A stretch of DNA of 64,000 nucleotides, from the NCBI GenBank assembly GCA_011037195.1, contig JAAEAF010007712.1:76017-140016 (forward strand), written 5' to 3'. Of this stretch, positions 53,485 through 63,040 are shown piece after piece. A program made the translations under genes and the position numbers. Position 1 is the stretch's first letter. The number at the start of each line of letters is the position of its first letter. The notes below the pieces were generated by a model. That model was not told where the DNA came from, did no database searches, and saw nothing but the letters and a program-made list of their open reading frames with translations. The stretch is from Triatoma infestans. Taxonomy: Eukaryota; Arthropoda; Insecta; Hemiptera; Reduviidae.

Positions 53485-54035
53485 TTACTTGCTCTTACTA
53501 TGATAAAGAGTTAATATTGCAATCGTGTCAAATTTTCGAAATTGGTTTACACCGGAAATATATGATTCAAAGTCCCATGAATATGGAAAATAATTTTTGG
53601 CAAATGGTCTATGTAGTATTGTAGCTCGACGACAACTTAAAAAAGAAGAGTTGCGCGCGCATCCTTCGCTCTAGACTACTGGCCGAAACCATAATTCTAA
53701 TTGGTTACAACTGCGTCTGTTTACATGTTTATTGGTTCACCTAACAATATGATGTCTATTAGCCCCGCCCAAAATATTTTCACCTAAGTTGTCGAGCTAT
53801 GCATATCTACATTCTATATTTGGGTGTTATGTATGCATTTGGTTTTTGGTTGAGGACAACTTCAGTATTGAGGAAATACTGCAAAAAATAAAATAAAATG
53901 TATACATAAAATTAAAAAAAAAATACGGCGTGAAACATTCAAACACTTTCTCTTACTGCAAATTAATACAATCATAAAATTGACAAATTTCTTCAAACTT
54001 GCAATTTGCCCTAAAATTTTCCTAACAATAATATA
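53485..54035. repeat. HINE-like pieces around a MITE
   Basis: Plus-orientation terminus (CTTGCTCTTACTATGATAAAGAG) and TTTGGCAAATGGTCTATG run up to 53621, where a MITE interrupts. A minus-orientation hairpin end (GGCGTGAAACATTC...ACTTTCTCTTACTGC) lies at 53929-53960. Confidence 0.55.
53622..53799. mobile_element. 178-bp MITE with TAGCTCGAC termini
   Basis: Left end TAGCTCGACGACAACTTA and right end, read in reverse, TAGCTCGACAACTTAGG: inverted repeats differing by a 3-bp insertion. The interior is less AT-rich (GCGCGCGCATCC, AGCCCCGCCC). It interrupts a HINE-like copy. No ORF, and the superfamily is unclear. Confidence 0.6.
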
Positions 54036-54038
54036 ATT

Positions 54039-54609
54039 AGGGTAAAGCTGGGAGAGATGGCGCGGTAGGAGAGAAGACGCCGGCTTTACTTTCTGTATTT
54101 GCCACCACGTGGCGTCATAGAAGATAGTCCAGGAGTAGAGAGATCAGAAGCGAACATATTGCAAAATTCTTCAGTTATTTTGTGTGTTCTTCTGTGTTCT
54201 AGGAACATAACGTGAATTTTCATAACGCCTTAGTAAATTTTTTTATTTTTTTATATACTATATTAATTGTGCAATTAATTGAAAGATTTGCAGCTGTCGC
54301 TAAAGTTGGACTCGAAGACATAGTGTTTATCAAGTTTCATGTCGATCAGCCATGTTACCTTCACAGAGAAGAGGTCTCCTACCTATGGTGCGTCAACTAT
54401 CCTATCATAGTAGGGGAGATGGCCAAATGTAGTATATTTGTACTTTTTTCTGGAATAAATGAGAATGTCTTATTTTGAAAATTACATTTTTTTGTGCAGA
54501 TAATAGTAGTTGACATATGTTTTATAAGAATTAGCTCTTTAATATATCTCCTATATTTTGATACAGGGCATAATTTTGAAATGTGCGTCATCTCTCCTAA
54601 CTTTACCCT
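54039..54609. mobile_element. 571-bp TIR element flanked by TA
   Basis: Termini AGGGTAAAGCTGGGAGAGAT (54039) and its inverted counterpart ATCTCTCCTAACTTTACCCT (54590-54609) match over about 25 bp with three mismatches. The outermost bases read TA-GGGTAAAG...CTTTACCC-TA, consistent with a TA target duplication as in the Tc1/mariner/pogo superfamily. An internal GGGGAGATGGCC near 54414 repeats the terminal motif. The 88-codon plus-strand ORF (54212-54478) is hydrophobic and unrecognised, so I treat the element as non-autonomous. Confidence 0.75.
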
Positions 54610-54689
54610 ATAGTGGGATTACATCTTCATTCGCTGCCATTTAGGGGCCAGTACTATTAGAACGTGATACACTGTAACACAAATGAGCG

Positions 54690-54800
54690 CCTTTATCAAA
54701 TTCGAATAACTCTTAAGACCTAACGTCATTAGATTTACCAAAATCCCTCTGAAATCAATTTTTTTTTGACAAATGTTTCAAATAAAAATTATAGTTTAGA
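54690..54800 (-). repeat. HINE-like fragment
   Basis: CCCTCTGAAATCAA...GACAAATGTTTCAAATAAAAATTATAG follows the monomer block order in minus orientation. Confidence 0.4.
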
Positions 54801-54803
54801 TTA

Positions 54804-54905
54804 AGGGAAGAGATTAGATCAATGATAGCCGCTTGGTCCATCGTAGGACCAAGTTTCGAATTTAGCAGTGCTGCTTTTAGATTTTGTCTTGGAGCCTCCA
54901 GAAGT
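54804..54905 (+). mobile_element. 3'-truncated SINE-A
   Basis: GGGAAGAGATTAGATCAATG (worn A box) and GTTTCGAATTTAGC (B box) are followed by TTTAGATTTTGTCTTGGAGCC, then stop. Body and tail are missing. Confidence 0.65.
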
Positions 54906-54909
54906 GCTC

Positions 54910-55785
54910 CTGCTGTGATGAACAAAATGCAATTTCAAAAATTTGACACGATCCCTTAGCAACAATTTCCATTCAGAGATACAAAACAAAACAAAAATTA
55001 ATTGTTTTTTTACGACATTTGCATAAATTAATGATATATTAGCGGTAAAAATAACTGGAGTATTCTCGGTAGGTCATAGAGAAAATGGAATTGTTAATAA
55101 CTTGGTGTAGAAGTGTCAATAATAAATGTCAACAATAAGGAACAATAACCGTTAATAATGCCAGAACATTTTGTTTATTTTAACAGTCAATAACACCCAA
55201 CGTGAACATAAGTTATTAGTTGACTAAACTAGTAAAAGTAGAGAAACTCAACTTTTAAATTATTAGTTCTATCAAAAACTTAAAACAAAATACCTCGAAT
55301 TTTCTCTAAGAAGATTTTATTGACTGTCTTTAAGGTTGGTATTTATATACATATAGTTTATGTAATACAAATATAGGTTATTGGTGAACCAACCTTAAAA
55401 GCGTCGTTAATGTGTCGCTCTCCAGGAAATTGTGGAAAAATGAGTAAGCAGTCTTAAATTAACACATTCCTATTTTGAGCAAACCATTGTTTTGGGTTCC
55501 CTGTAAATACTAAACGGAATATAGGTTCGAATTTTCTGCGATTTTTAGTTTACTTAACATAAACACGAAAAGAAAGAAAGGCAAGAGAGAGAGAGAAACA
55601 TAGAGAGAACCTATTAGCTCTAAATAGTTTTACAAACTCGTCGGAAGCCTCAAACCATATTTCACGCGATAATAATACTTCCTTCGAACAGTTAATGACG
55701 ATACCACTGATGTTTATTTTTGAATTTACAATAAATAAAAAAATCTGGTATGAAACACTCCGCACCGATATCTTTTACAACAGCT
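54910..55785. other. AT-rich stretch with a HINE-like hairpin end
   Basis: Short HINE-like words near 54935-54960 (TTCAAAAATTTGACACGATC) and a hairpin end (ATCTGGTATGAAACACTCC) at 55743-55761. Otherwise unassigned. Confidence 0.35.
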
Positions 55786-55844
55786 TACATATTTGAAAAA
55801 CACTTGAGTTTTCTGGGTTGAGACCGCGTCAGAGGTTTGCTAAA

Positions 55845-55887
55845 AACCGACGTTTCGCCCATGTTGAAATGAGCCTCTTCAGGATTG
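55845..55887 (-). ncRNA. Hammerhead ribozyme motif of the Penelope-like element
   Basis: Minus strand: AATC (stem I), CTGAAGA, stem II GGCTC...GGGC with a 10-nt loop, GAAA, CGTC cleavage site, then GGTT closing stem I (one G-U pair). Core nucleotides are complete. The sequence is otherwise different from the motifs in palindromes A-C, so it represents another lineage. Confidence 0.65.
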
Positions 55888-56224
55888 TTACATTTTGAAA
55901 CCCAATAAGGCAGTGAACTTTGGTAGGGAAGAGGCTTGGTTCCTTAACTGCCATATGGACTGCCTTCTTGACCACTATGGTGGTGGGGGGGGCTTAATTT
56001 TCTCTTCCTTGGCTGGTGGGTGACGAGATTTAAGTCTCCCATCTGCTGGCAAACCGTTAGACCCTATTTCGCTCTTTCCCTGAGCAGAGGGAGCCATGTT
56101 CTGCTTAGCCGTTGTCTCTATTTAAGTTTCTCTCTTTCTCAATGTCCACTACTTACGACATTTGTAATAATTGTCTACCTCGGACAAGCAGTTAACCAGA
56201 GAAGGGGAAGCTGTTCTAGAAAGA

Positions 56225-57350
56225 GGTTTTGATTTCACTCTGGCAACCAGGAAACTGCAAAGAAAAAATTATCTCAGGAATTAAAATGGCAATCAAAGAT
56301 CTTAATGATGCTTAGGAAGAGGAGATACGTCAGGGGATACGGTGTTAATACTCCGGAAAGCGTAGCCTCCCTAGGCGAATATATATCCAGAGGACATGGG
56401 CAGGCGTTGAAGGAACTCACGCCTTAAAGCTGTAGGGAAACGTACATAGGTCAGACTTAAACATAGATCCGAACTGTCCAATCCTTTATGGATTACCAAA
56501 GGTACACAATTTGGAAGTACCTCTACGACCTATTGTGAGCTCTATCAATTCGCCAACCTTTAAACTGGCTAAGTATATAGCACGAGAAATGAGCGCATAT
56601 ATGGGGCTTTTGGACACGTTCATAAAGGATTCCATTAATATCGTCGAAAACTTAAGAACGATTCGCCTAAAACTGACGGACCTAATGGTCAGTTTTGATG
56701 TTATCTCTCTCTTCACCAAGGTGCCTCTTGCAGAAGTGTACACAATTCTGGATGAACTCTTACCACAGAACTTGGCAAAACTCATGAGGATCTGTCTAGA
56801 ATCCTCATATTTCTGCTTTGATGAAACTTTTTACGAACAAAAAGAAAGAGCTAGCATGGGCTCCCCGGTGTGCCCGATAGCGGCCAATCTTATATGGAAA
56901 AACTTGAAAATGAGGCGATAGACAAGGCCACGGATAAGACCCGCTCATTGGTTTAAATATGTAGATGACATCTTCGTTGTTTGGAAGTATGGGAAAGATA
57001 AATTGCTATGCTTGCTCTCACACCTAAGCTACATGCATCTGAATATATGAGATCTCGATGGAGATTGAGGGGAATGGGAAGCTTAACTTCTTGGATATAT
57101 TTGTCCAGAGAAAGAAGGATGGAACTCTGGGACATAGGTGTACCGAAAGAGATACTTGAATAAGAGTTCGCATCATCGTCCTACACAGAAGAGAGGTCTC
57201 ATCACTATGTTGATCAAAAGTGCTATTAGAATTGCCAAGCCAATGGAGTTGCCCAAGGAAGAAGATCATCTTCGGCAAGCTCTGAAACAAAACAGCTACA
57301 AAGATAGGCAAATAACTATTCTGTTCGATTGGGCCAAACAAGAATGATAT
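56225..57350 (+). pseudogene. Penelope-type reverse transcriptase
   Basis: An N-terminal KRGFDFTLATRKLQRK-like block (about 56225-56270) is followed after frame breaks by CPILYGLPKVH and PLRPIVSSINSPTFKLAKYI (about 56480-56575). Motif A reads VSFDVISLFTKVPL (about 56690-56735), the signature of Penelope RTs, and ERASMGSPVCPIAANL (about 56850-56895) is motif B. YVDDIFVVWK (about 56960-56990) is the catalytic motif, followed by KLNFLDIFVQRKKDGT-like residues and the HHRPTQKRGL block. At least two frameshifts interrupt it. Penelope RTs are telomerase-related and lack the LINE layout. Confidence 0.88.
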
Positions 57351-57416
57351 ATATATATATATATATATATCAGGAAGACAATATATATATTTCATAATAT
57401 AATATTATTATGTTAT
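57347..57416. repeat. (AT)n tract and 45-bp segment duplicated at 59023
   Basis: (AT)n followed by AGGAAGACAATATATATATTTC and ATAATATAATATTATTATG, also found after a (TA)n tract at 59023-59069 with one 2-bp difference. Here it splits the Penelope-like element. Confidence 0.8.
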
Positions 57417-57520
57417 CCTCCCAGCAGTTAAGAGCAATGCCACTATTATCATGAACACGAAGGACTACGTTTCCAAAATTCAGGATATATAGTTATATAT
57501 TCATTATTGGGTTAGCCTCC
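57417..57520 (+). pseudogene. Displaced Penelope RT N-terminal segment
   Basis: Encodes ILPAVKSNATIIMNTKDYVS (about 57417-57478) and KIQDI, matching the (V)ILPADKGNATVIM...Y block that normally lies upstream of the RT fingers. Here it follows the RT palm. This order suggests rearrangement or two overlapping partial copies. Confidence 0.65.
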
Positions 57521-57559
57521 TTGTGTGAGGAAACCCGAAGAGATAGAGGATAGAAGTGA

Positions 57560-57900
57560 GAAAAAAAGAGCTATCCTTCCATTTGTGTAGCAGCTGCTTG
57601 CAAGGAGTGTTGGAGAATATGTCAAAAATCCTCGCAAAGCACAATGTAACTACCATACATGGGACGGACAAAAAAAATGTCTTAGCTGCTATTAGGGTTC
57701 AAGGACAGGTTTCCACAGCAAAAAAAGTGGGGTCTACGTGGTGCCTTGCAACTGTGGGGAAAAGTACATTACTCTCGCAGAACATTCGTCTGCAACTGGA
57801 CATGCCATAAGTTTTGAGGATACTAATGTTCCTTGCTAATAGATAATTATTTCGAACGTATCATAAGAGAGGCCGTGGAAATTGAGAAAAAGGGAAGGTG
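57560..57900 (+). pseudogene. Penelope-type GIY-YIG endonuclease region
   Basis: GVLENMSKILAKHNVTTIHG (about 57607-57667) matches the linker that precedes the endonuclease. SGVYVVPCNCGEKYI (about 57728-57772) supplies the GVY...YI pair of the GIY-YIG fold and a CxC motif. HSSATGHAISFEDTNVL (about 57783-57833) and FERIIREAVEIEK (about 57855-57895) complete the C-terminus across frame breaks. The YIGQT-type strand is missing here, but RETYIGQT-like residues appear near 56428-56452, upstream of the RT. Confidence 0.75.
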
Positions 57901-58239
57901 TCTAGAGACGATGGACTCCTAGCTAAGCAGAACATAGCTCTCTCTGCTCAGGGAAAGGGATGAAGAAGCGTCTAATGGTTTTCCGAAGCAGGACAAGATT
58001 AAAACTTTGGCAGGAAAGCAATGGAGACTTAGATCCCGTCACCCACCATAAACCGTGGGCAAGGAAGAGAAAATTAAGCTCCGCCCACCGCCCATGGTGA
58101 TCAAAAAGGCAGTCATACGGCGGTCAATATGGCGGAAAAAGGAGCCACGCCCCTTCTCTACTAAGGTTCATTGCGACCACTGACGCTGCCTCAACCCGGA
58201 AAATCAAATGTTTTTCATGAAAATGGCCGCGGAAACCTA

Positions 58240-58735
58240 AAAGAACAAATTTATAGACTCATTAGTGACAGATTTTCTTCAAACTTAAAATTTTTATTTA
58301 ATATTTGCTCATTTTCAGAATGGGAGACTTTTTTGGGTGGGAAAACATAATCTCATCCCACTCCTGATCAATTTACATAAAATAAAATTCATTTAAAAGA
58401 AATTTCCCAGAAAAAAAGTTTCGTTTCCCATAAAAGTGATGTCTCTTAATACAGTTAGTAGTAGGGGTTACTGAAATCTATGGGTGTCATCATGGAGAAA
58501 ATCGAAGAAAAATGAACTTCCGGTCAATCGATTTTTCAACCTTGAAATTTTGGCAACACATTTAATTTCTCCCCCACATACAAACAGACACACAAGACCA
58601 ATTTAAAAAAAAAAAAAAACATTTTTTCGTACTCACGGGACCAACAAAAAAAATATATTTCCGGTGAACTCAATTTCCAAAATTGGACACGATTGCAATA
58701 CTTCCGCTTTTATCAAACCGTAAGAGAAAGTAATA
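58240..58735 (-). repeat. HINE-like repeat, degenerate copy
   Basis: GATTTTCTTCAAACTTAAAATTTT, GAACTTCCGGTCAATCG, a short CACATACAAACAGACACACA tract, TTCCGGTGAACTC and terminus AAACCGTAAGAGAAAGTAA, in minus orientation. With the hairpin end at 55743 it may represent one copy split by the Penelope-like element. Confidence 0.6.
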
Positions 58736-58739
58736 ATAT

Positions 58740-59450
58740 TTCTGTTTCCTGTTTGAAATGTACAACTTGCATCTTGTCAGTGGTATCTTAGTTTGTTTCT
58801 AAAGTGTAATCATGCTTAAAATAAACTTTATGTAACCTAATTTGAAATAGAATTTTGTTCCACTAATTTAAGTCAACACTTTCAAAATGATTGAAATGAT
58901 GTAAGTTAGCAGATTCATCTTTTACACCCTTTAATCAGTAAATAAATTATTTTTAATATTTGTTTTTTTAATAATATATTAATGCGATTACTTTCCTTAT
59001 ATCTTAATGTTATATATATATGAGGAAGACAATATATATATATTTCATAATATAATATTATTATGTTATACTCACACTAGATTATAATATAGTATATTCA
59101 AGTTTCCTCTTGGCAATGATCCACCAACTGTCACAATAATATCTTGAAATTAATGTTTATATCTATATAATTTTTATGTGCATTATAATAAAACTGTAAC
59201 AATTTAACTGAGTTATTTTTCAGTAAGTGTTTCGTGTGTTGGTGATTTATAAGATATCTAGTTGTATATAATGATTTTTTTTTTTTTTTTGAGTTGAGGG
59301 AAGTAATATAAAGTGCGTTGGTGGATTTTTATTTGCTACGTTTACGTGTTGTTTCATAAAATTCTTCACAATATCTACGTAAATATATTTATATTAAAAA
59401 TTGTTACAATTTCTGATAGTAGGACTGTAACCTAGCTTTGTGAGGAAGTA
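58740..59450. other. AT-rich stretch without recognisable gene
   Basis: Contains the second copy of the 45-bp segment (59023-59069) after a (TA)n tract. Otherwise AT-rich and unassigned. Confidence 0.4.
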
Positions 59451-59454
59451 TAAT

Positions 59455-59733
59455 TTTTACCTCTCTTCTGCTATAAGAGGAATCGTGTCAAATTTTCATC
59501 AGAAATGCAGACCTCGTAAGTTAAAAAAAGAAAAATGTTATTAGTGAATAATCTCTGGGTGTGGGTGTGTTTTAGTGGTTCCATTATTAAATAATTTTAA
59601 AATACATTAAATGCCCCTGATTCCAATTGATATGAAAATCTGTTAACCGGAAGTGCATTTTCTCTAAAATGCTAAATCACTAACGATTTTTTTTTTTTTA
59701 AACTTGGAACATTAACAACAGCACAGATAAATA
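59455..59733 (+). repeat. HINE-like repeat, split by SINE
   Basis: Terminus CCTCTCTTCTGCTATAAGAGGAATCGTGTCAAATTTTC, then GTTAACCGGAAGTGCATTTTCTC. The sequence is interrupted by the SINE at 59735 and appears to continue at about 59980 with ATATCACTTTTATTT. Confidence 0.55.
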
Positions 59734-59734
59734 C

Positions 59735-59970
59735 TTTTTTTTTTGTGTTTAAATTTAAGGCGCGTCAATATCTATGGTCATTGGCGCCCGGAGCCTTCTC
59801 AGTGCACTGCCGGCCTCCGGTCAATGTTCTCTCGTTACAGACAACACTGTCCATCACCGGGCAGTCAGCTGTAGAGGCTCCTAGTAAGAAAATCTAAGGG
59901 TAGCATACCTGGACTCGAACCGGGCTCTCAGCGTGGGAGTCCAGTACGCTAACCACATAGCTGTTCCCTT
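59735..59970 (-). mobile_element. tRNA-derived SINE (SINE-A)
   Basis: Minus orientation: poly(T) (A-tail), AAATTTAAGGCGCGTCAATATC, GGCGCCCGGAGCC, GGCCTCCGGTCAATG, B box in GACTCGAACCGGG and a worn A box in GCTAACCACATAGCTG, ending CCCTT at 59970. Full length. Confidence 0.88.
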
Positions 59971-60122
59971 GCTTAATATCACTTTTATTTAAAAAAAATT
60001 ATTTCAGCGGTGTTCAGAGTAATCTATGGATGGTTAGATTTCCAATATTTTGTTCAATGTTTTTTGTCGCTAGACTACATTAGATCATTTTAAATATTAC
60101 CTACCTGCCTTGGGCAAGTACG

Positions 60123-61072
60123 TACTAGTTGTAGATATTAAATAACGAGACTGACGCTGTAAAACATTTTATTTTGATTTCATACATATTTACTTATTAT
60201 CACCTTCAATAAACACCCTCCTCTACTCCTACAACGCTCCATGCGAATCTTCCATTGTTTGAAACAATGCTGGAAGTCTTCTTCTGTCAGCTCCTTTAGA
60301 ACGCGTGCCGCTTTCTCTTTCACAGCTTCAACAGACTCACATTCTTGTTCCTTTTAATGCATATAGAAGTCGCACGGTGCAAGATCCGGCGAATTTGGCG
60401 GATGGTCTAACACTGGGATGCTGTACTTGGCTAGAAATCTCGACAGACAATGCGGAATGAGCCGGCGCATTGTCTTAGTGAAGAACCTATGACTTGTCTT
60501 TCCACAGTTCGGATCGTTTTTTCCTTATTCTTTCAGTTCAGCAAAAGTGAAGAGCAAGAACGTGAAGGTACTAATGTTGATTAATAGTTTGACCTTCAGG
60601 AACCTAGGGATGGTATACAATCCCATGAATATCGTAAAAAACAATCATCATTGCTTTGAATTTTGATTTGCTCATTCGAGCTTTTTTTGGCTCTCGGTGA
60701 AGTTGGGCTCTTCCAGTGCATGGATTGGCGCTTCGTTTCAGGATTATAAGTAAAAAACCATGTGTCGTCACATGTTATTATCCTTTCCAATAAGTTTGGA
60801 TTATTTTCAATGGCATTTAAAGTGTCATTACAAAGATTTTTGCGAGCTTCTTGTTGTTCAAACGTGAGAATTTTAGTCACCATTTTGGCACACACTTTTT
60901 TCATGTTAAAATTGTTATGTAAAAAATTTGCCGTACACATTCTTTGTCAATTCCTACAGTTTCAGCAATCGCACGAATACTTAACCTAAACAGCTGTCGG
61001 TCGCTGGCGTTTGACGCATGCGTACTTTTTCTGTAGCAGCGTCAGTCTCGTTATTTAACAGCACACCTTGTA
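60123..61072 (-). mobile_element. mariner-family DNA transposon, decayed, both TIRs present
   Basis: Bounded by TA. The inner 22 bp of both terminal repeats are identical (starting TTAAATAACGAGACTGACGC, left at 60138, right as complement ending near 61058); the outer 13 bp are diverged. Minus-strand transposase pieces run in the expected order. Length about 950 bp against about 1.3 kb for intact mariners, consistent with internal deletion. Confidence 0.88.
60180..61015 (-). pseudogene. mariner transposase pseudogene (DDD triad visible)
   Basis: On the minus strand: LSIRAIAETVGIDKECVRQI (helix-turn-helix, about 60920-60985), then FEQQEARKNLCNDTLNAIEN. RIITCDDTWFFTYNPETKRQ (about 60720-60785) carries the first catalytic Asp, DNAPAHSALSVE (about 60430-60470) the second, and SPDLAPCDFYMH (about 60360-60400) the third, at the D34D-type position. 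The end is FKQWKIRMERC and CLLKVI. The first roughly 90 residues are missing and there are several frameshifts. Transposases of this type cut and paste at TA sites. Confidence 0.85.
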
Positions 61073-61124
61073 TATCCCATACTATATTTATGTTACAGCA
61101 GTTTCATGTATAATGAAATTTCTA

Positions 61125-61490
61125 ATTTTATTAACTGCAATAAGAGAAAGTAGTTCAATGATGCATCCCACGTTTTTTTTTGCGATCGTGTATCATTTTG
61201 GAAATTGAGTTTTCACCGGAAATACACGTTTTATGGTCCTCTAAGTATGAAAAAAATATTTTTAACGAATATATAGATTATTCAGAATCAGAAGATATAA
61301 GTGTGTATGAACAAAATATCTTAAATACGAAAAATCGTAGGAAGCTGAAATCGTAAAGCTTAAAATTCCGTTTAAGCACTAACACCGCTTCTGCTACGAT
61401 GATTAATGACAAAATCCATCGACCAGAAATGCGACTCTACAAAATGATTTGTCAGTTTTTGTGATTTCTTTTAAACTTCGTATTCTGTTT
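61125..61490 (+). repeat. HINE-like repeat, split by an unassigned insertion
   Basis: GCAATAAGAGAAAGTAG terminus, TTTTCACCGGAAATACACGTTTTATGG, TATCTTAAATACGAAAAATCGTAGG, CATCGACCAGAAATGCGAC. It breaks off near 61490 and a matching continuation (GCACTTTTATTTGGAACATTTTCCCGG) appears at 62058-62085. Confidence 0.6.
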
Positions 61491-62045
61491 AATCTCATAA
61501 CTCCTTTTTGTCCCCCAATATATGCCTTCCGCAATACATATGTCACTTTCGGCCGTTTTCGTAATTACGATAATTTCCGATCGTTCATTTGTTCAGCTTC
61601 ACCTCCAATCAGTTTGTTCTCAGTTCGTTCTCTGCTAGCTCTGTACTTATTCTGTTGTACCCTCGCTCGTACGCGCACGGAAGTGCTCTACATTTTCCAC
61701 GTGCTACCCGCATATTGAGTGTTTCGTTTTCTCTCTGTTTGGTTGCCGCAAGTATACGAGCATCTCGTTTCTCACCTCTTTCGTTACACCGCATTTTCAC
61801 GGGGTACACAGTTTTCCGCTATTCTCGTTACATCGCATGTTCCCCGCTTGAGTACAGAACATCATACAATGGAATCTACTTATGCCTACTTGGCCTTCAA
61901 TCTGCTCGCCTTTTAGACTGGAGGACACCATCTACGTTCACAAAGGTATCTGGGGCCAGGGGAGTGGGGGAGTCGACTCTCTTTTCCTTTTGGGATCCCT
62001 TTCCTTGGGGCGTTGCTACGCCGGCGTCCACACTATCTACACACA
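61490..62045. other. Unassigned 550-bp GC-richer insertion
   Basis: Distinctly less AT-rich than its surroundings, rich in CG-containing words (GTACGCGCACGG, CCCCGCTTGAGTACAG). A 198-codon plus-strand frame (61589-62185) and other frames cross it but none gives a recognisable domain. It lies between two halves of a HINE-like copy, so it behaves like an insertion. It may be the non-coding part of an unknown element. Confidence 0.45.
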
Positions 62046-62110
62046 TAAATATGAGTAGCACTTTTATTTGGAACATTTTCCCGGAAAAATTGATTTTTTG
62101 TTTGTTTTTT

Positions 62111-63034
62111 TTACTTCCTCTTACTCCTAGTAAGAGGAAGTATTGTAATCGTGTCAAATTTTCGATGTGTATGTGTGTGGCATAGCTCAAAAGTGAAAAA
62201 CCCTAGAAAGTTAAAACTTGATATTACATTTAAGTATCACCATAGGATCTGACGGTGCGTTTCCTGGTCAAAATTCCTCACCTTATAACCCATTACTAGT
62301 TTTTTGTTTTTTTTTTTTAGGTTTTTGCAATTTTTTCAAAAATAGTTCCGACGATTTTCTTTAAACTTAGTATATCAACTACACATACACAAAGCTACAA
62401 CTTTTATTTGAAACATTTCTCCGGGAAAATTCGTTTAAGGGCATTTCTGGGGGACGGGTGGGGTTAGGTTTTCATCTTAACTGCTATTTCAAAGTTTATT
62501 AGACAATTCTGTCATCTAAATAATATTAAATAAAATTAAATATGTTGTTGAAATTCCGAGTTTTTAAAAAAAATCGGATAACCGGAATTGCGTTAGTTTT
62601 AACACTATACTAAATGATTTTTTTTTTTTTCCAGTTTTTCGCGATTTTCTCAAAAACGACCCAAACGATTTTCTTGAAACTTTGTGTATAAACTAAACAT
62701 GCAAAGATCTACATATTTTATTAAAAACATTTCTCTGGGAAAATTCATTTAAGGGTACTTTTAGGGGAGGGGTTGGTTACAACTTCTTCTAAAGTGGTAT
62801 CATAGTTTATTGTAGAAGTCTATCATCCAAACAAAATTAATTAGAAATAAATAGATGGCCAAAATTCCAAGTTTTAAGAAAATTAGTAAGCCGGAAGTGT
62901 GCATTTACTGAAAAGTTTTGTCAATTTTCGACGAATTTCGTTATATTTGGTTCACAAACTATAACATTTGTCAATTATAATTTTGAGAACAAGAGTAAGA
63001 GAAAGTTGTATGAGTGTTTCACACCAGATTTTTT
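62111..63034 (+). mobile_element. HINE-like element, near-complete copy 5 (no microsatellite)
   Basis: T-run, ACTTCCTCTTACTCCTAGTAAGAGGAAGTA (62113), only a vestigial GTGTATGTGTGTG tract near 62165, CATAGCTCAAAAGTG, monomers with CCGACGATTTTC (62348) and CCAAACGATTTTC (62652), right end AGAGTAAGAGAAAGT (62992-63006), hairpin ATGAGTGTTTCACACCAGA, T-run. Confidence 0.78.
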
Positions 63035-63040
63035 ATGTTA

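Larger units (their letters stand above)
55788..58230 (+). mobile_element. Penelope-like element with inverted terminal repeats
   Basis: The left end (about 55788-56160) and right end (about 57880-58230) are inverted repeats of each other. Both contain, in opposite orientation, GGCAGTC, GTTCACTGC/GTTCATTGC, CTCAACCC and CTCTGCTCAGGGAAA-type blocks. Between them lie a Penelope-type RT and a GIY-YIG endonuclease on the plus strand. The left repeat keeps a hammerhead motif; in the right repeat it has been deleted. Penelope-like elements are known for terminal repeats in direct or inverted arrangement, GIY-YIG domains and hammerheads. Confidence 0.82.

Noticed and set aside
54212..54478. Membrane protein ORF of 88 codons
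   Set aside because: It lies inside a TIR element; the hydrophobic stretch comes from T-rich sequence and no family is recognised.
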